A stretch of DNA of 64,000 nt from UBA8919 sp041658185 (GTDB lineage: Bacteria > Elusimicrobiota > UBA8919), in NCBI GenBank assembly GCA_041658185.1, contig JBBAAR010000009.1:70754-134753 (forward strand), given 5' to 3'. Position 1 is the first letter of the stretch; every line of letters begins with the position of its first letter. This document shows positions 48,242 to 57,259 of this stretch, piece after piece. Below the pieces are notes generated by a model that had not been told where the DNA came from, did no database searches, and saw nothing but the letters and a program-made list of their open reading frames with translations. The position numbers and the translations under genes were made by a program.

Positions 48242-49204
48242 ATGAAAAACTTAAAAATTATAAATTGTTTTGTAGTTGCCGAACTTGTTCGGCTAATTGT
48301 AGTTGCCCAATTTATTGGGCTGTTATGCTTGATAAATCAAGCAACTACTTATGCTGCCGGAAAAACCTCTTCCGAATTTTTACTCATTCCCAAAGATGCC
48401 CGGGCTTCCGCAATGGCAGGTGCGGTTTCTTCAGGAGGTGACGATTCTACGGCAATTTTTTACAATTCCGCCGGAATAGGATTTTTGAAAGAAAAAAATG
48501 TAACACTTTCACACAGCGAATGGCTTGAGGATATAAATTTTGAAAATGTTTCTTTTAATGTACCGCTAAAAAATAAATTCTCGTTCGGTGCCGGATTTGA
48601 ATATTTAGGTGTTAGCAAAATTAAAGGGCAAGACACCCAACTTTCCCTGCAAAGAGATTTTAATTCTTACGATTTTTCATCAATAGGCGGGCTGTCTTAT
48701 CTGTTTAATAAAAACTTTTCAGCCGGCGCGGCGGTCAGATACATAGAGGAAAAAATTGATGATGAAAAATCGTCGGCAGGTTCTTTTGATATCGGAACTA
48801 TTTACAGAAAAAAAATAAACTCGCACAAAAATTTTTCGTTAGCCGGTGCGGTCCAAAATATCCCGCTGATTAAACCGCAGTTTATTGATAAAAAAGAAGA
48901 ACTTCCGACTAAATTCGTTGTCGGCGGGTCGTATAAACCGCTCGGCGAAATGCTGCTTTTGTCAACGGATTTAGTAATGATAAAAAGTTCAAAACCAGCC
49001 GCAAATTTAGGATGCGAGGTTTTAATTTATGATGTTCTGAAGGTTCGTTCGGGTTACAAATTTGACCCCGCTTTTGAGTCTTCTTCACGTCTTACTTTTG
49101 GTCTTGGAATTGTTTTTAATTCGCTTTCAGTTGATTACGCCTATCTTCCATTTGAATCACTTACAGATACGCATATATTTTCAATAAGTTACAAATTTGA
49201 ATAA
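48242..49204 (+). CDS. PorV/UPF0164-like outer-membrane protein
   Basis: A 320-residue outer-membrane barrel. After a signal peptide the mature start is typical of PorV/UPF0164: E-F-L-L-I-P-K-D-A-R-A-S-A-M-A-G-A with D-D-S-T-A-I-F-Y-N-S-A-G. In type IX systems PorV carries substrates with C-terminal signals, and the protein just upstream has such a C-terminus. No gliding or T9SS core genes are in the window. The signal peptide is encoded by TAGTTGCC-family hairpin repeats (48270-48345). ATG 48242 is preferred to the GTG at 48233. Confidence 0.83.
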   Translation: MKNLKIINCFVVAELVRLIVVAQFIGLLCLINQATTYAAGKTSSEFLLIPKDARASAMAGAVSSGGDDSTAIFYNSAGIGFLKEKNVTLSHSEWLEDINFENVSFNVPLKNKFSFGAGFEYLGVSKIKGQDTQLSLQRDFNSYDFSSIGGLSYLFNKNFSAGAAVRYIEEKIDDEKSSAGSFDIGTIYRKKINSHKNFSLAGAVQNIPLIKPQFIDKKEELPTKFVVGGSYKPLGEMLLLSTDLVMIKSSKPAANLGCEVLIYDVLKVRSGYKFDPAFESSSRLTFGLGIVFNSLSVDYAYLPFESLTDTHIFSISYKFE

Positions 49205-49218
49205 GTCCTTTCCTCTTA

Positions 49219-49247
49219 TTGACAAAAAAAAACAAATTTGCTATACT
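49219..49247 (+). promoter_or_regulatory. consensus promoter before the HAMP protein
   Basis: TTGACA (49219-49224) and TATACT (49242-49247), 17-bp spacer, 15 nt before ATG 49263. Confidence 0.85.
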
Positions 49248-49262
49248 GTTTTCAGGGGGGTT

Positions 49263-49664
49263 ATGTCTATTATCACAAAAAGAAAAAAAGTTTTGGTTGA
49301 TTTTGGATTGCAGTTCAGATACATCGGACTTGCGGTGATTGTCTCGCTTATTTCGGTTTTTGCGGGCTGGTATTCCTCTTACTCTATTATGCAGGAAAAA
49401 CTTCTGCCTGCTTTCAGTTTGAGCATAATTGAAGCGACTCAAAAAACGGCTTACAAAAATCTTTACATTACCGTCGCAATTTTGCTGCCGCTGGTTTCCG
49501 TTTTATTTTTATTTTTTACCCACCGTCTTGCCGGCTCAATTTTCAAAATTAAAAAAACATTGTCGGATATAGAAAACGGAAACATACGGGAAATAAAACT
49601 CTATGAAGATGACGACTTAAAAGATGTAGCGGAAGGAATAAACAACATCGTAAAAAAATTGTAG
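49263..49664 (+). CDS. two-helix membrane protein with HAMP-like domain
   Basis: 133 residues: two membrane helices (about 17-40 and 62-82) flank a short external loop, and a HAMP-like segment follows (about 83-130, S-D-I-E-N-G-N-I-R-E-I and E-G-I-N-N-I-V). There is no kinase, cyclase or chemoreceptor output domain. ATG 49263 follows the promoter; upstream in-frame codons lie before the likely transcription start. The stop codon TAG is supplied by a TAGTTGCC repeat, so an insertion may have truncated a longer protein. This small HAMP form is common beside pilin-like genes in such genomes as far as I recall. Confidence 0.75.
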   Translation: MSIITKRKKVLVDFGLQFRYIGLAVIVSLISVFAGWYSSYSIMQEKLLPAFSLSIIEATQKTAYKNLYITVAILLPLVSVLFLFFTHRLAGSIFKIKKTLSDIENGNIREIKLYEDDDLKDVAEGINNIVKKL

Positions 49665-49715
49665 TTGCCTGATTCATCAGGCACAACGGCGCTCAATAAA
49701 TTGAGCAACTACAAA
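49660..49715. repeat. TAGTTGCC hairpin pair supplying a stop codon
   Basis: TTGTAGTTGCC with TGAT/ATCA and CTCAAT/ATTGAG cores, ending GAGCAACTAC: two mini-hairpins of the dispersed family. The first TAG ends the HAMP-protein gene. Confidence 0.75.
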
Positions 49716-49718
49716 CTT

Positions 49719-51383
49719 ATGAAAAATAATAACAAAGGCATCGGGCTTGTTGAGTTAATGTTAGTTGTAGCAATGATTACCAGTATTACGATAGGTATCC
49801 TTGCTATGCTCCAGTATGGCGTTATTGCCTCGGTTAAAGCAAGAGAACAGATGTCGGCCGGGCGGCTCGCGCAGATGATTTTTTCAAAAATTAAATCGGT
49901 TGATTTTTATTTTCTTTTCAACAGTGATTCAGCGTTAACAAATTACGGACTGTCCGGGACTTACGGGCCGGTAACTTCTCAATCGGCGACATATCCGTAT
50001 CTTGCAACGCTAAATTCCATAAACTCAACAATCAGGATATATGGTTTTGGCAAATGGACGGTTGAAAATACTTTTATGAGAAGGGATTCGTCCGATGTCA
50101 ACGGGAACGGACTGACAAGCGATTTAATAAATTTCATTGATAATAATTCCGACTTGAAAGATGATTATCTTGCATCTGTTTTGTATTATGACAAAAACTC
50201 CGACGGTGATTATTACGACAGTTATGTTTCTACTGTCCCTGACCCAGACAGAAACATTGCCGAGCAACCGGATACACATATAAAATATGTAACGCTGAAA
50301 CTATACAAAAAAGGGGAAATAATTCATCAGGAATCACAACTTATTTCATATGAACTTTACACGGGAATTGAGTCGCAGTCATCCGATGCGGCGCTCAAAC
50401 TTTTTGTAACCCAGCCGGCGAATGCGACATTTCTTTATAACCTGAATACTACCGCCCGTCAGAACGCTTTTAATCTCACAATAACAAAATCATATCCGGA
50501 AGATGTTATCGCTTACCGAGCCGATACCGTTTATCCAATACGGCTATGGGGCGAAACAGACCCGCAGGCGCTTGTTCATTTTTATCTCAATATCCCTGTT
50601 ACGGAACTTGACAGCAGAACTGCGAATGTTTCCGGCGAGTTTGATTTTCAATCCGCAGCCGTTACAAATGCTTTGTCCGAAGGCGAAAACACTATTTTGG
50701 CGATGGCAACAAAGGATACTTTGTATTCGCCATATGCACCGAGAGATGTGATACTTGACTTAAATCCGCCGACGGTTTCATCGCAGGCGCCGACGGGAAC
50801 GGTTTATGACAAACTGCCATGGGTTGGTAGTTATCTGAACGATACAATACTTACAACAGGCACACCGTCGGGAATCTGTCAGGATGTTATTTGTATGAAA
50901 ATAAACGATGCAGAAGTCACACATCATTACGATTCTTCTTCCGGCGAACTGTATTGGGATTATTCTACGCAACTTTCAACCGGCATCACTTATTCGGTTA
51001 AGGTTGAAGCAGGCGATAACGCATATTATAAAGTTATGTCTTCATGGACATTTACGGTTGATATACAAGACCCGGATAATTCCGCTCCGGCGGTATCTCA
51101 AAAAAGTCCAAGCGGAACCTGCGGTGAACCGTTACCGACGATTATGTGCAAGGTAGATGATAATCAATCCGGAATAGACCAATCCTCAATTATTTGTAAA
51201 GTGGACGATGGAGTGGTATCACATTCTTATAATTCCGGAACAGGATTTGTTTCGTGGTCTCCCGCTTCCGGTTTTGAAAACGGCACATATCACACAGTTG
51301 AGATAACGGTCAGTCACTGGGCGGATAATCCGTCCGATAAAAAAACGACGGTTGAAAGTTGGGGATTCAATGTGTCTTATTAG
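49719..51383 (+). CDS. giant pseudopilin with Ig-like domains
   Basis: 554 residues with a prepilin signal: short leader, cleavage at G-I-G-L-V-E (Gly -1, Glu +5) and a hydrophobic helix. A PilV-like stalk is followed by three beta-sandwich-like repeats, the last two with repeated P-P-T-V-S-S-Q-A-P-T-G-T and A-P-A-V-S-Q-K-S-P-S-G-T starts (about 360-554). ATG 49719 is the natural prepilin start. First gene of the second triad, equivalent to the gene at 30506. Confidence 0.78.
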   Translation: MKNNNKGIGLVELMLVVAMITSITIGILAMLQYGVIASVKAREQMSAGRLAQMIFSKIKSVDFYFLFNSDSALTNYGLSGTYGPVTSQSATYPYLATLNSINSTIRIYGFGKWTVENTFMRRDSSDVNGNGLTSDLINFIDNNSDLKDDYLASVLYYDKNSDGDYYDSYVSTVPDPDRNIAEQPDTHIKYVTLKLYKKGEIIHQESQLISYELYTGIESQSSDAALKLFVTQPANATFLYNLNTTARQNAFNLTITKSYPEDVIAYRADTVYPIRLWGETDPQALVHFYLNIPVTELDSRTANVSGEFDFQSAAVTNALSEGENTILAMATKDTLYSPYAPRDVILDLNPPTVSSQAPTGTVYDKLPWVGSYLNDTILTTGTPSGICQDVICMKINDAEVTHHYDSSSGELYWDYSTQLSTGITYSVKVEAGDNAYYKVMSSWTFTVDIQDPDNSAPAVSQKSPSGTCGEPLPTIMCKVDDNQSGIDQSSIICKVDDGVVSHSYNSGTGFVSWSPASGFENGTYHTVEITVSHWADNPSDKKTTVESWGFNVSY

Positions 51384-51385
51384 AA

Positions 51386-51452
51386 AGCCGCGAATACACG
51401 CGAATGTAACGCGAATTATTCGCGAATATTTGCGTTTGATTAGCGACCATTC
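51386..51452. repeat. CGCGAAT/ATTCGCG micro-repeat
   Basis: Units around GCGAATAC, GCGAATGTAAC and GCGAATTATTCGCG are followed by complementary ATTTGCG and ATTCGTG. It is a GC-richer variant of the CACGAAT family, between two pseudopilin genes. Confidence 0.75.
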
Positions 51453-51465
51453 GTGTGGTGTTACT

Positions 51466-52302
51466 ATGAAAAACAAAGGGCTTACTATTATAGAATTGAT
51501 GATATATGTGGTTCTACTCGGAATCGTCTCAATCCCGCTTACCCTTTTTTTTGTAAAATCGCTTAAAAGCATTTATGACTCGCAAAGAAAAACGGACTCG
51601 CAGGAGGCAGTGAGAGTTGTTCTTATTGAAATTGAAAAGGATTTAGCCGAGGCAAACCAGATTATTGCCTCATCGTCTACGGCAATTGACTTTATCTGCG
51701 ATTATACGAAACACCCAAATTATAATTTTTACGGCGATACAGACGGCGATGGAATTGTAAATATACAGGACCCTGACGACGATAATGACAAATCGCTTAT
51801 AGAACCGCCGACTGCACAGTGGAAGGTTGGTTATGACCTGGAAGATGACGATGATGATAACGACGGACAGATAGATGCAAAAATGAGATTTTACTGGGAC
51901 GCATCGGCGAAAAAAGTTTATAAAGATGCCGCTTATAACGGCGAAGCATGGGGAAACCGGATAGATGAACTCGCCGTGAATGTTACAAGTTTTACGCTGA
52001 CATATCTTGGCGCAAAACGAAATGATTTAGGCAGGTATATTGATTTGGGAAATGACGGCGTTTCAGGGACATCGGATGCCGGAGAAAACGACGGTATAAT
52101 TTCGGAACGGGAAATTGATTGGGTTCTGCCGTCGTCAACGGGTCACGGCAACAGGAACGGACGGATTGATACGGATGTTGAAATGAAATATATCGTATCT
52201 ATCGGAGTGCATATTGAAATGGATAAAAACCGCGACGGCATTGCCGACTATAAAATTGATACGGAGATTATGCCGCCGTTTCTTCCGTTAAAAGGCAATT
52301 AA
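51466..52302 (+). CDS. PilW-like pseudopilin with Asp-rich calcium-loop repeats
   Basis: 278 residues. Prepilin signal K-N-K-G-L-T-I-I-E-L-M (Gly -1, Glu +5), hydrophobic helix, then a PilW-like region (D-S-Q-E-A-V-R-V-V-L-I-E-I-E-K-D-L). Several Asp-rich loops (D-T-D-G-D-G-I-V-N, D-D-D-D-D-N-D-G-Q-I-D, N-R-N-G-R-I-D, D-K-N-R-D-G-I-A-D) look like EF-hand or thrombospondin-3 calcium sites, so its fold may depend on Ca2+. ATG 51466 is the natural prepilin start. Confidence 0.8.
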   Translation: MKNKGLTIIELMIYVVLLGIVSIPLTLFFVKSLKSIYDSQRKTDSQEAVRVVLIEIEKDLAEANQIIASSSTAIDFICDYTKHPNYNFYGDTDGDGIVNIQDPDDDNDKSLIEPPTAQWKVGYDLEDDDDDNDGQIDAKMRFYWDASAKKVYKDAAYNGEAWGNRIDELAVNVTSFTLTYLGAKRNDLGRYIDLGNDGVSGTSDAGENDGIISEREIDWVLPSSTGHGNRNGRIDTDVEMKYIVSIGVHIEMDKNRDGIADYKIDTEIMPPFLPLKGN

Positions 52303-52304
52303 AA

Positions 52305-53564
52305 ATGAAAAACCTTAAAAAACTCTTCGCTATTCGCTATTCGCTATTTGCTGCCTCTAACGGTCAGGCGATGATTGTCGTTCTGGTGCTTATGCTTTTT
52401 CTTTTTCCTATAGCGGCGGCATTTTTATATGTTTCCGTAACGGAAATGACGCATACTCGGATGGAAAGAAGATTTAAGACGGCAACCGCTCTTGCAAACA
52501 ATGTTCTTGTGGATTTAATGAGACAATTCTCACAATCATTTTACGAAGGGCATTACGATGCCGAGTCCCTCGCCAGAAATGAAATGTTTTATGAAGTCGG
52601 TTTTTCTACCGTTACGATTACCGCCGACCCTATACGGCACTACCTTTACATTCAGGCAACCGGGAAATACGGCAAGGATGCAAACAATCCGCTTTCTGAC
52701 AAAAACCTGTATGCAGTTGTCCAGTTTGTATCGGATTTGACCGATTACGGAACATCGGTCAATAGTAATTTTACAACCTCGGCATCAAATGTTACTTACA
52801 CGGGGAAAATGAGAATCGGCGGAACATGGACTATTTCAGGAAGCAATATAAAGGTTATGGGTGGGCCCGTTTTTACCGGCTCAATTTCCGGCGGAAGCGG
52901 ATGCACAATTTACGGCGACCTGTATTATCAAACATCAAAAGGCGCCGTTACCGTTACAGGCAACACATATAATTATCTTCCCGAAATGCAATGGCCCACA
53001 ATTTCATCAACATATTATAGTCAGCATTACAATTACAAATTTACATCGGATAAAACAATCGTGTTTAACTCCGACCAAACATTTACCGTTGTCGGCTCTA
53101 CGGTCGTTTATTCAATCCCATCTTCGGGTTGCATTATCTACGGGCAGAATTGTAATTTTGATATAAGAGGCACCGTTCACGGAAGGGTCACAATGTGCGC
53201 AACTTATACAACTTCCGGGAAAGGAAAAATACGGGTTTATCAGGGGAATCTTGTTTATGCAAACGGCACCTACAGCGCATCGGTGGACGATTCATTCGCT
53301 GCACTTGCAACGGGCGGAATTACATTTTACAGAACCGGTTCGGATATGTATGTTAGTGGCGTGTTTTTTGACGGTAGTTCATCTAATATGCAGGCAACAG
53401 GTTCTTCGGGCAAAAAACTTTATATCTACGGCACAAGAAACAAGAACATATCACTTTCCGGTTTTTCAGGCGGGGTTTCAATTTCATATGACCCCAACCT
53501 GAATCTTTACCCGCCGCCGGGGCTTCCGGAAAAACCATACCTTGTCACCTGGCATATGAAATGA
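52305..53564 (+). CDS. PilX-like pilus assembly protein
   Basis: 419 residues, third gene of the second triad. N-terminal hydrophobic helix after N-G-Q-A-M-I-V-V-L-V-L-M-L, then a PilX-like stalk (E-M-T-H-T-R-M-E-R-R-F-K-T-A-T-A-L) and a long Gly/Ser/Thr beta-rich region with repeated I-Y-G and F-T/S-G-S motifs (about 150-400). Its leader is encoded by TTCGCTA heptamers (52326-52348). Two nt separate it from the upstream stop. Confidence 0.75.
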   Translation: MKNLKKLFAIRYSLFAASNGQAMIVVLVLMLFLFPIAAAFLYVSVTEMTHTRMERRFKTATALANNVLVDLMRQFSQSFYEGHYDAESLARNEMFYEVGFSTVTITADPIRHYLYIQATGKYGKDANNPLSDKNLYAVVQFVSDLTDYGTSVNSNFTTSASNVTYTGKMRIGGTWTISGSNIKVMGGPVFTGSISGGSGCTIYGDLYYQTSKGAVTVTGNTYNYLPEMQWPTISSTYYSQHYNYKFTSDKTIVFNSDQTFTVVGSTVVYSIPSSGCIIYGQNCNFDIRGTVHGRVTMCATYTTSGKGKIRVYQGNLVYANGTYSASVDDSFAALATGGITFYRTGSDMYVSGVFFDGSSSNMQATGSSGKKLYIYGTRNKNISLSGFSGGVSISYDPNLNLYPPPGLPEKPYLVTWHMK

Positions 53565-53565
53565 C

Positions 53566-53593
53566 TTGACAATCCTGTTTCAAAAAGTAAAAT
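53566..53593 (+). promoter_or_regulatory. dnaE promoter
   Basis: TTGACA (53566-53571) and TAAAAT (53588-53593), 16-bp spacer. ATG 53603 is 9 nt beyond the -10 and no ribosome-binding site is present, so the message should be leaderless. Confidence 0.75.
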
Positions 53594-53602
53594 ATATTTA
53601 TT

Positions 53603-56600
53603 ATGTCACCGGCCAGAAAACAATCACAGTTTGTCCATCTTCACAACCATACCGAGTACTCTTTTTTAGACGGTGCCTGCCGGATTTTAGACGACAAGGG
53701 ACATCCCGCAGCCCTGCTGAAGACAATGGAAGAATTCGGGCTGCCCGCATTAGCTATTACCGACCACGGGAATATGTGCGGGGCGATTGAGTTTTATAAC
53801 GGATGTCTCAAATCGGGAATAAAACCCATTATCGGGCTGGAAACGTATATCGCGGAACGCTCTCACAAAAATAAAATTCACGGTGAAAAAAATTATCATC
53901 TGACACTGCTTGCAAAAGACGAACCCGGCTACAAAAATCTTACTAAACTTTCCTCAATTGCCTATCTTGACGGATTTTATTACAAGCCGAGAATAGACAA
54001 AGAACTTCTTCAAAAATATTCCGAAGGGCTTGTTGTAATGTCGGGCTGTCTTCACGGTGAAATTGCTATGCTTTTGTCAATGGACAAATACGATGAGGCC
54101 AAAAGCGTTGCCGATTTTTACAAGCAAATTTTCCCGGCCGATTTTTATATTGAACTGATGGAAAACGGCATTCCCGAGCAGAAAGCAGCGAACGAGAAAC
54201 TTATAGCACTTGCCAAAGAAATGTCAATTCCCGTTGTTGCAACAAATGACTGTCATTATCTCAAAAAAGAAGATGCACATGCGCACGAAATTCTTATCTG
54301 CATCGGCACCGCCTCCACACTTTCCGACCCGAAACATCTGAAATTTGCGACGGATGAGTTTTATTACAAATCACCCGAGGAAATGCAGAATGCTTTTAAA
54401 GAAATTCCGGAGGCGCTCAAAAATACGCTTGTTATCTCGGAAAAATGCAATCTCTCAATGGATTTCAGCAAACTTTACCTTCCAGATTACAAAGTTCCCG
54501 ACGGGTTCACCCTTGATACATACTTGCGGAAACTTTGCAGCGAAGGTCTTAAAAACAGAAAAAAATATGACAAACCGACGGACGAGATAAAAAATCGCCT
54601 TGAGCACGAATTGAAAATTATTTCCGATGCGGGCTATTCCGGATATTTTTTAATCGTCTGGGATTTTATTCAGTATGCAAAAAGCAATCATATTCCGGTC
54701 GGACCCGGAAGGGGAAGCGGCGCCGGTTCAATCGTATCTTATCTTTTGGGCATTACCGAAATTGACCCTCTTAAATACGGGCTTCTTTTTGAAAGATTTT
54801 TAAACCCTTCCCGGCTGACTATGCCTGACCTGGATATTGATTTTGCGGATGACGGCCGCGACAAAGTGATTGACTATGTCAGAAATAAATACGGTGCCGA
54901 CCGGGTATCTCACATTATAACGTTTAATTCAATGCTTGCCAAAGGTGTTATACGGGATGTCGGTCGCGTGCTTTCCGTCGGGCTTGACCAGGTCAACAAA
55001 CTTGCCGCTCTTATTCCCAAACAAATTGGTATAACGCTTTCACAGTCGTTATCAATAGTTCCGGAATTAAAATCGCTCTATCAGAAAGATGAAAAAATAA
55101 AAAAACTTATTGATGTGGCTTTGAAACTTGAGGGGCTTAAACGCCAGCCCGGCGTTCACGCTGCTGGAATAGTTATCGCAAAAGATGAAATTACAAACTA
55201 TGTTCCTCTGGCCGTCGGAAAAGCGGATATTGTAACAACTCAGTATGAAGGAAAACTTTTGGAAAAAATGGGGCTTCTCAAAATGGATTTTTTGGGTTTA
55301 AGAACGCTTGCCGTTATACGCGATGCGGTAGAACTTATAAATAAAAAACATAAGATTAAACTTGAAATTGAGAATATTCCGCTTGACGATAAAAAAACAT
55401 TTCAGTTGTTGTCGGATGCAAAAGTCGCCGGTGTGTTCCAGGTTGAAAAATCCGGAATGCGAGATTTGCTTAAAAAACTCAAACCGAAAAACATTTCAGA
55501 TATCACCGCACTTATTTCGCTTTACCGTCCTGGTCCGATGGGAAGCGGAATGCTTGATGAATTTGTGTCCCGCTATCACGGAAAAACAAAATTCAAATAT
55601 GAGCATCCGTTAATGGAAGATATACTTAAGGAAACCTGCGGAATAATCGTCTATCAGGAACAGGTGATGAAAATTGCCACCGACCTCGTAGGGTTGTCGC
55701 TTTCCGAAGCGGACACATTCCGTTCTGCGATGAGTAAAAAAGATTCGGAATTTATTGAAAAATACAGGGAGGTTTTTCTCGACGGCGCCAAAAAGAAAGG
55801 ACTTACCAAAACGGTTGCCGAAAAAATTTTCAACAACATAAAAAGTTTCGGCGAATACGGGTTTAATAAATCACACGCAACCGCCTACGGATTTTTAACA
55901 TACCGGACAGCATATCTGAAGGCGAATTATCCCCTGGAGTTTTTTACGGCATTATTGTCGTCTGAAATCGGGCATACAAAAGTAAGCAAAGAGGAAGAAA
56001 ATAAAATCGTCGTATATATTAAAGATGCGGAAGAGTTCGCGATTAAAATTTTTCCGCCGGATATAAACAGGTCATTTTCATTATTTACAATTGAGGAAAA
56101 AGGCATAAGGTTCGGATTGGTTGCTGTTAAAAATGTAGGAGAAGGCGCCGTTGAATCAATAATAGCAGAAAGAGTTAAAGTCGGGAATTATAAGTCAATA
56201 AATGATTTCATTGCCCGCGTTGATTTCCATTGCGTCAATAAAAAGGTTCTGGAATCGCTGTGCAAGGCGGGTGCGTTTGATATAATACTTTCAAAAAGAG
56301 GAATTATGCCCGCCCGTGATACATTCGTAGAGAATGTTGAGGAAATAATTGCTGCAAATTCAAAAAAGATTATTGAAAATGTAAAAAACCAGCCGCTTTT
56401 GTTTGATATAACCGCTTCACAAAAAAATAAAGAACAGGAAAATTATATTGTGACGAAGGAAAAACAGTGGCACGAGCATCAACTTCTTGCTTTTGAAAAA
56501 GAGGTCTTGGGATTTTATCTCTCGGGGCATCCTTTGGCAAAACATTCAAACGAAATGAAGATATATGCCAAAACCGGTATTTCTGACATCAAGCAAAAAC

Positions 56601-57103
56601 CGACGGAAACGGTGCGGGTAGCCGGCATTGTCGCCAATTTAAGACGGCTGATTTCCAAAAAAAAAGAACAGTACGCGAGATTTAAGTTGGAGGATTTGGA
56701 AGACGAAATTGATGTGCTGGTTTTCCCTAAACTTTTTAACGGTCTTGCTAAAGATACACTGAAAATGGACGAGATGGTTGTTGTGGCTGGAAGATTAAAT
56801 ATAGATGCTGAGCCGCCGGAGATAATTGCCGATGAAGTTGTTACTTTCAAAGAGGCAAGAAAAAAACTTGTAAGATTCATTTCAATCAATATAAGCGAAG
56901 TAGCGCTTGAAAAAGCAACACTTGAAAAGTTGAAAGATTTTTTAAAACTGCACAGGGGTATAGCCAGAGTGGAGTTTTCCGTTTCCGACCACACCGGCAA
57001 AAATAGCACAAAAATTATGACCGATTTTGAGATAGAACCGAATGACACCGTGATATCCGGAATTGAAAAAATACTCGGCAAAGGAGTAGTTAATTTTTCT
57101 TAA
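53603..57103 (+). CDS. dnaE: DNA polymerase III alpha subunit
   Basis: The 1166-residue replicative polymerase. N-terminal PHP domain (F-V-H-L-H-N-H-T-E-Y-S, about 10-280), polymerase core with G-P-G-R-G-S-G-A-G-S (near 371) and catalytic P-D-L-D-I-D-F at 408-414, the F-N-K-S-H-A-x-A-Y segment, HhH region (about 830), and an OB-fold (about 1005-1075, V-R-V-A-G-I-V). Length is typical of DnaE1. The stop codon lies in the first bases of a CCCTGTTA hairpin element. Confidence 0.97.
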   Translation: MSPARKQSQFVHLHNHTEYSFLDGACRILDDKGHPAALLKTMEEFGLPALAITDHGNMCGAIEFYNGCLKSGIKPIIGLETYIAERSHKNKIHGEKNYHLTLLAKDEPGYKNLTKLSSIAYLDGFYYKPRIDKELLQKYSEGLVVMSGCLHGEIAMLLSMDKYDEAKSVADFYKQIFPADFYIELMENGIPEQKAANEKLIALAKEMSIPVVATNDCHYLKKEDAHAHEILICIGTASTLSDPKHLKFATDEFYYKSPEEMQNAFKEIPEALKNTLVISEKCNLSMDFSKLYLPDYKVPDGFTLDTYLRKLCSEGLKNRKKYDKPTDEIKNRLEHELKIISDAGYSGYFLIVWDFIQYAKSNHIPVGPGRGSGAGSIVSYLLGITEIDPLKYGLLFERFLNPSRLTMPDLDIDFADDGRDKVIDYVRNKYGADRVSHIITFNSMLAKGVIRDVGRVLSVGLDQVNKLAALIPKQIGITLSQSLSIVPELKSLYQKDEKIKKLIDVALKLEGLKRQPGVHAAGIVIAKDEITNYVPLAVGKADIVTTQYEGKLLEKMGLLKMDFLGLRTLAVIRDAVELINKKHKIKLEIENIPLDDKKTFQLLSDAKVAGVFQVEKSGMRDLLKKLKPKNISDITALISLYRPGPMGSGMLDEFVSRYHGKTKFKYEHPLMEDILKETCGIIVYQEQVMKIATDLVGLSLSEADTFRSAMSKKDSEFIEKYREVFLDGAKKKGLTKTVAEKIFNNIKSFGEYGFNKSHATAYGFLTYRTAYLKANYPLEFFTALLSSEIGHTKVSKEEENKIVVYIKDAEEFAIKIFPPDINRSFSLFTIEEKGIRFGLVAVKNVGEGAVESIIAERVKVGNYKSINDFIARVDFHCVNKKVLESLCKAGAFDIILSKRGIMPARDTFVENVEEIIAANSKKIIENVKNQPLLFDITASQKNKEQENYIVTKEKQWHEHQLLAFEKEVLGFYLSGHPLAKHSNEMKIYAKTGISDIKQKPTETVRVAGIVANLRRLISKKKEQYARFKLEDLEDEIDVLVFPKLFNGLAKDTLKMDEMVVVAGRLNIDAEPPEIIADEVVTFKEARKKLVRFISINISEVALEKATLEKLKDFLKLHRGIARVEFSVSDHTGKNSTKIMTDFEIEPNDTVISGIEKILGKGVVNFS

Positions 57104-57149
57104 CCCTGTTAAAAATACCGTATCGCTGTGTAACATTTCTAACAGGGTT
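57102..57149. repeat. AACCCTGTTA...TAACAGGGTT hairpin element
   Basis: Perfect 10-bp arms (57102-57111, 57140-57149) around a 28-nt loop containing ATACCGTATCGCTGTG. A relative with 14-bp arms lies inside the trpB-upstream terminator (23488-23531). No T-run; it also supplies part of the next promoter's TTGACA. Confidence 0.7.
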
Positions 57150-57175
57150 GACATTTTCCGGAAAAAAAGTAAAAT
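57148..57175 (+). promoter_or_regulatory. promoter before the HEAT-repeat gene
   Basis: TTGACA (57148-57153) and TAAAAT (57170-57175), 16-bp spacer. The TTG comes from the end of the CCCTGTTA hairpin element. The leader then passes through a GAGGACA/CTACGCT micro-repeat (57181-57240). Confidence 0.7.
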
Positions 57176-57259
57176 AAAAAGGCAGAGGATAGAGGACAGA
57201 GGACAGAAACTACGCTCTCTGCTCTACGCTCTTTGTTCTGATTTTAGGGAGGGTATTTT

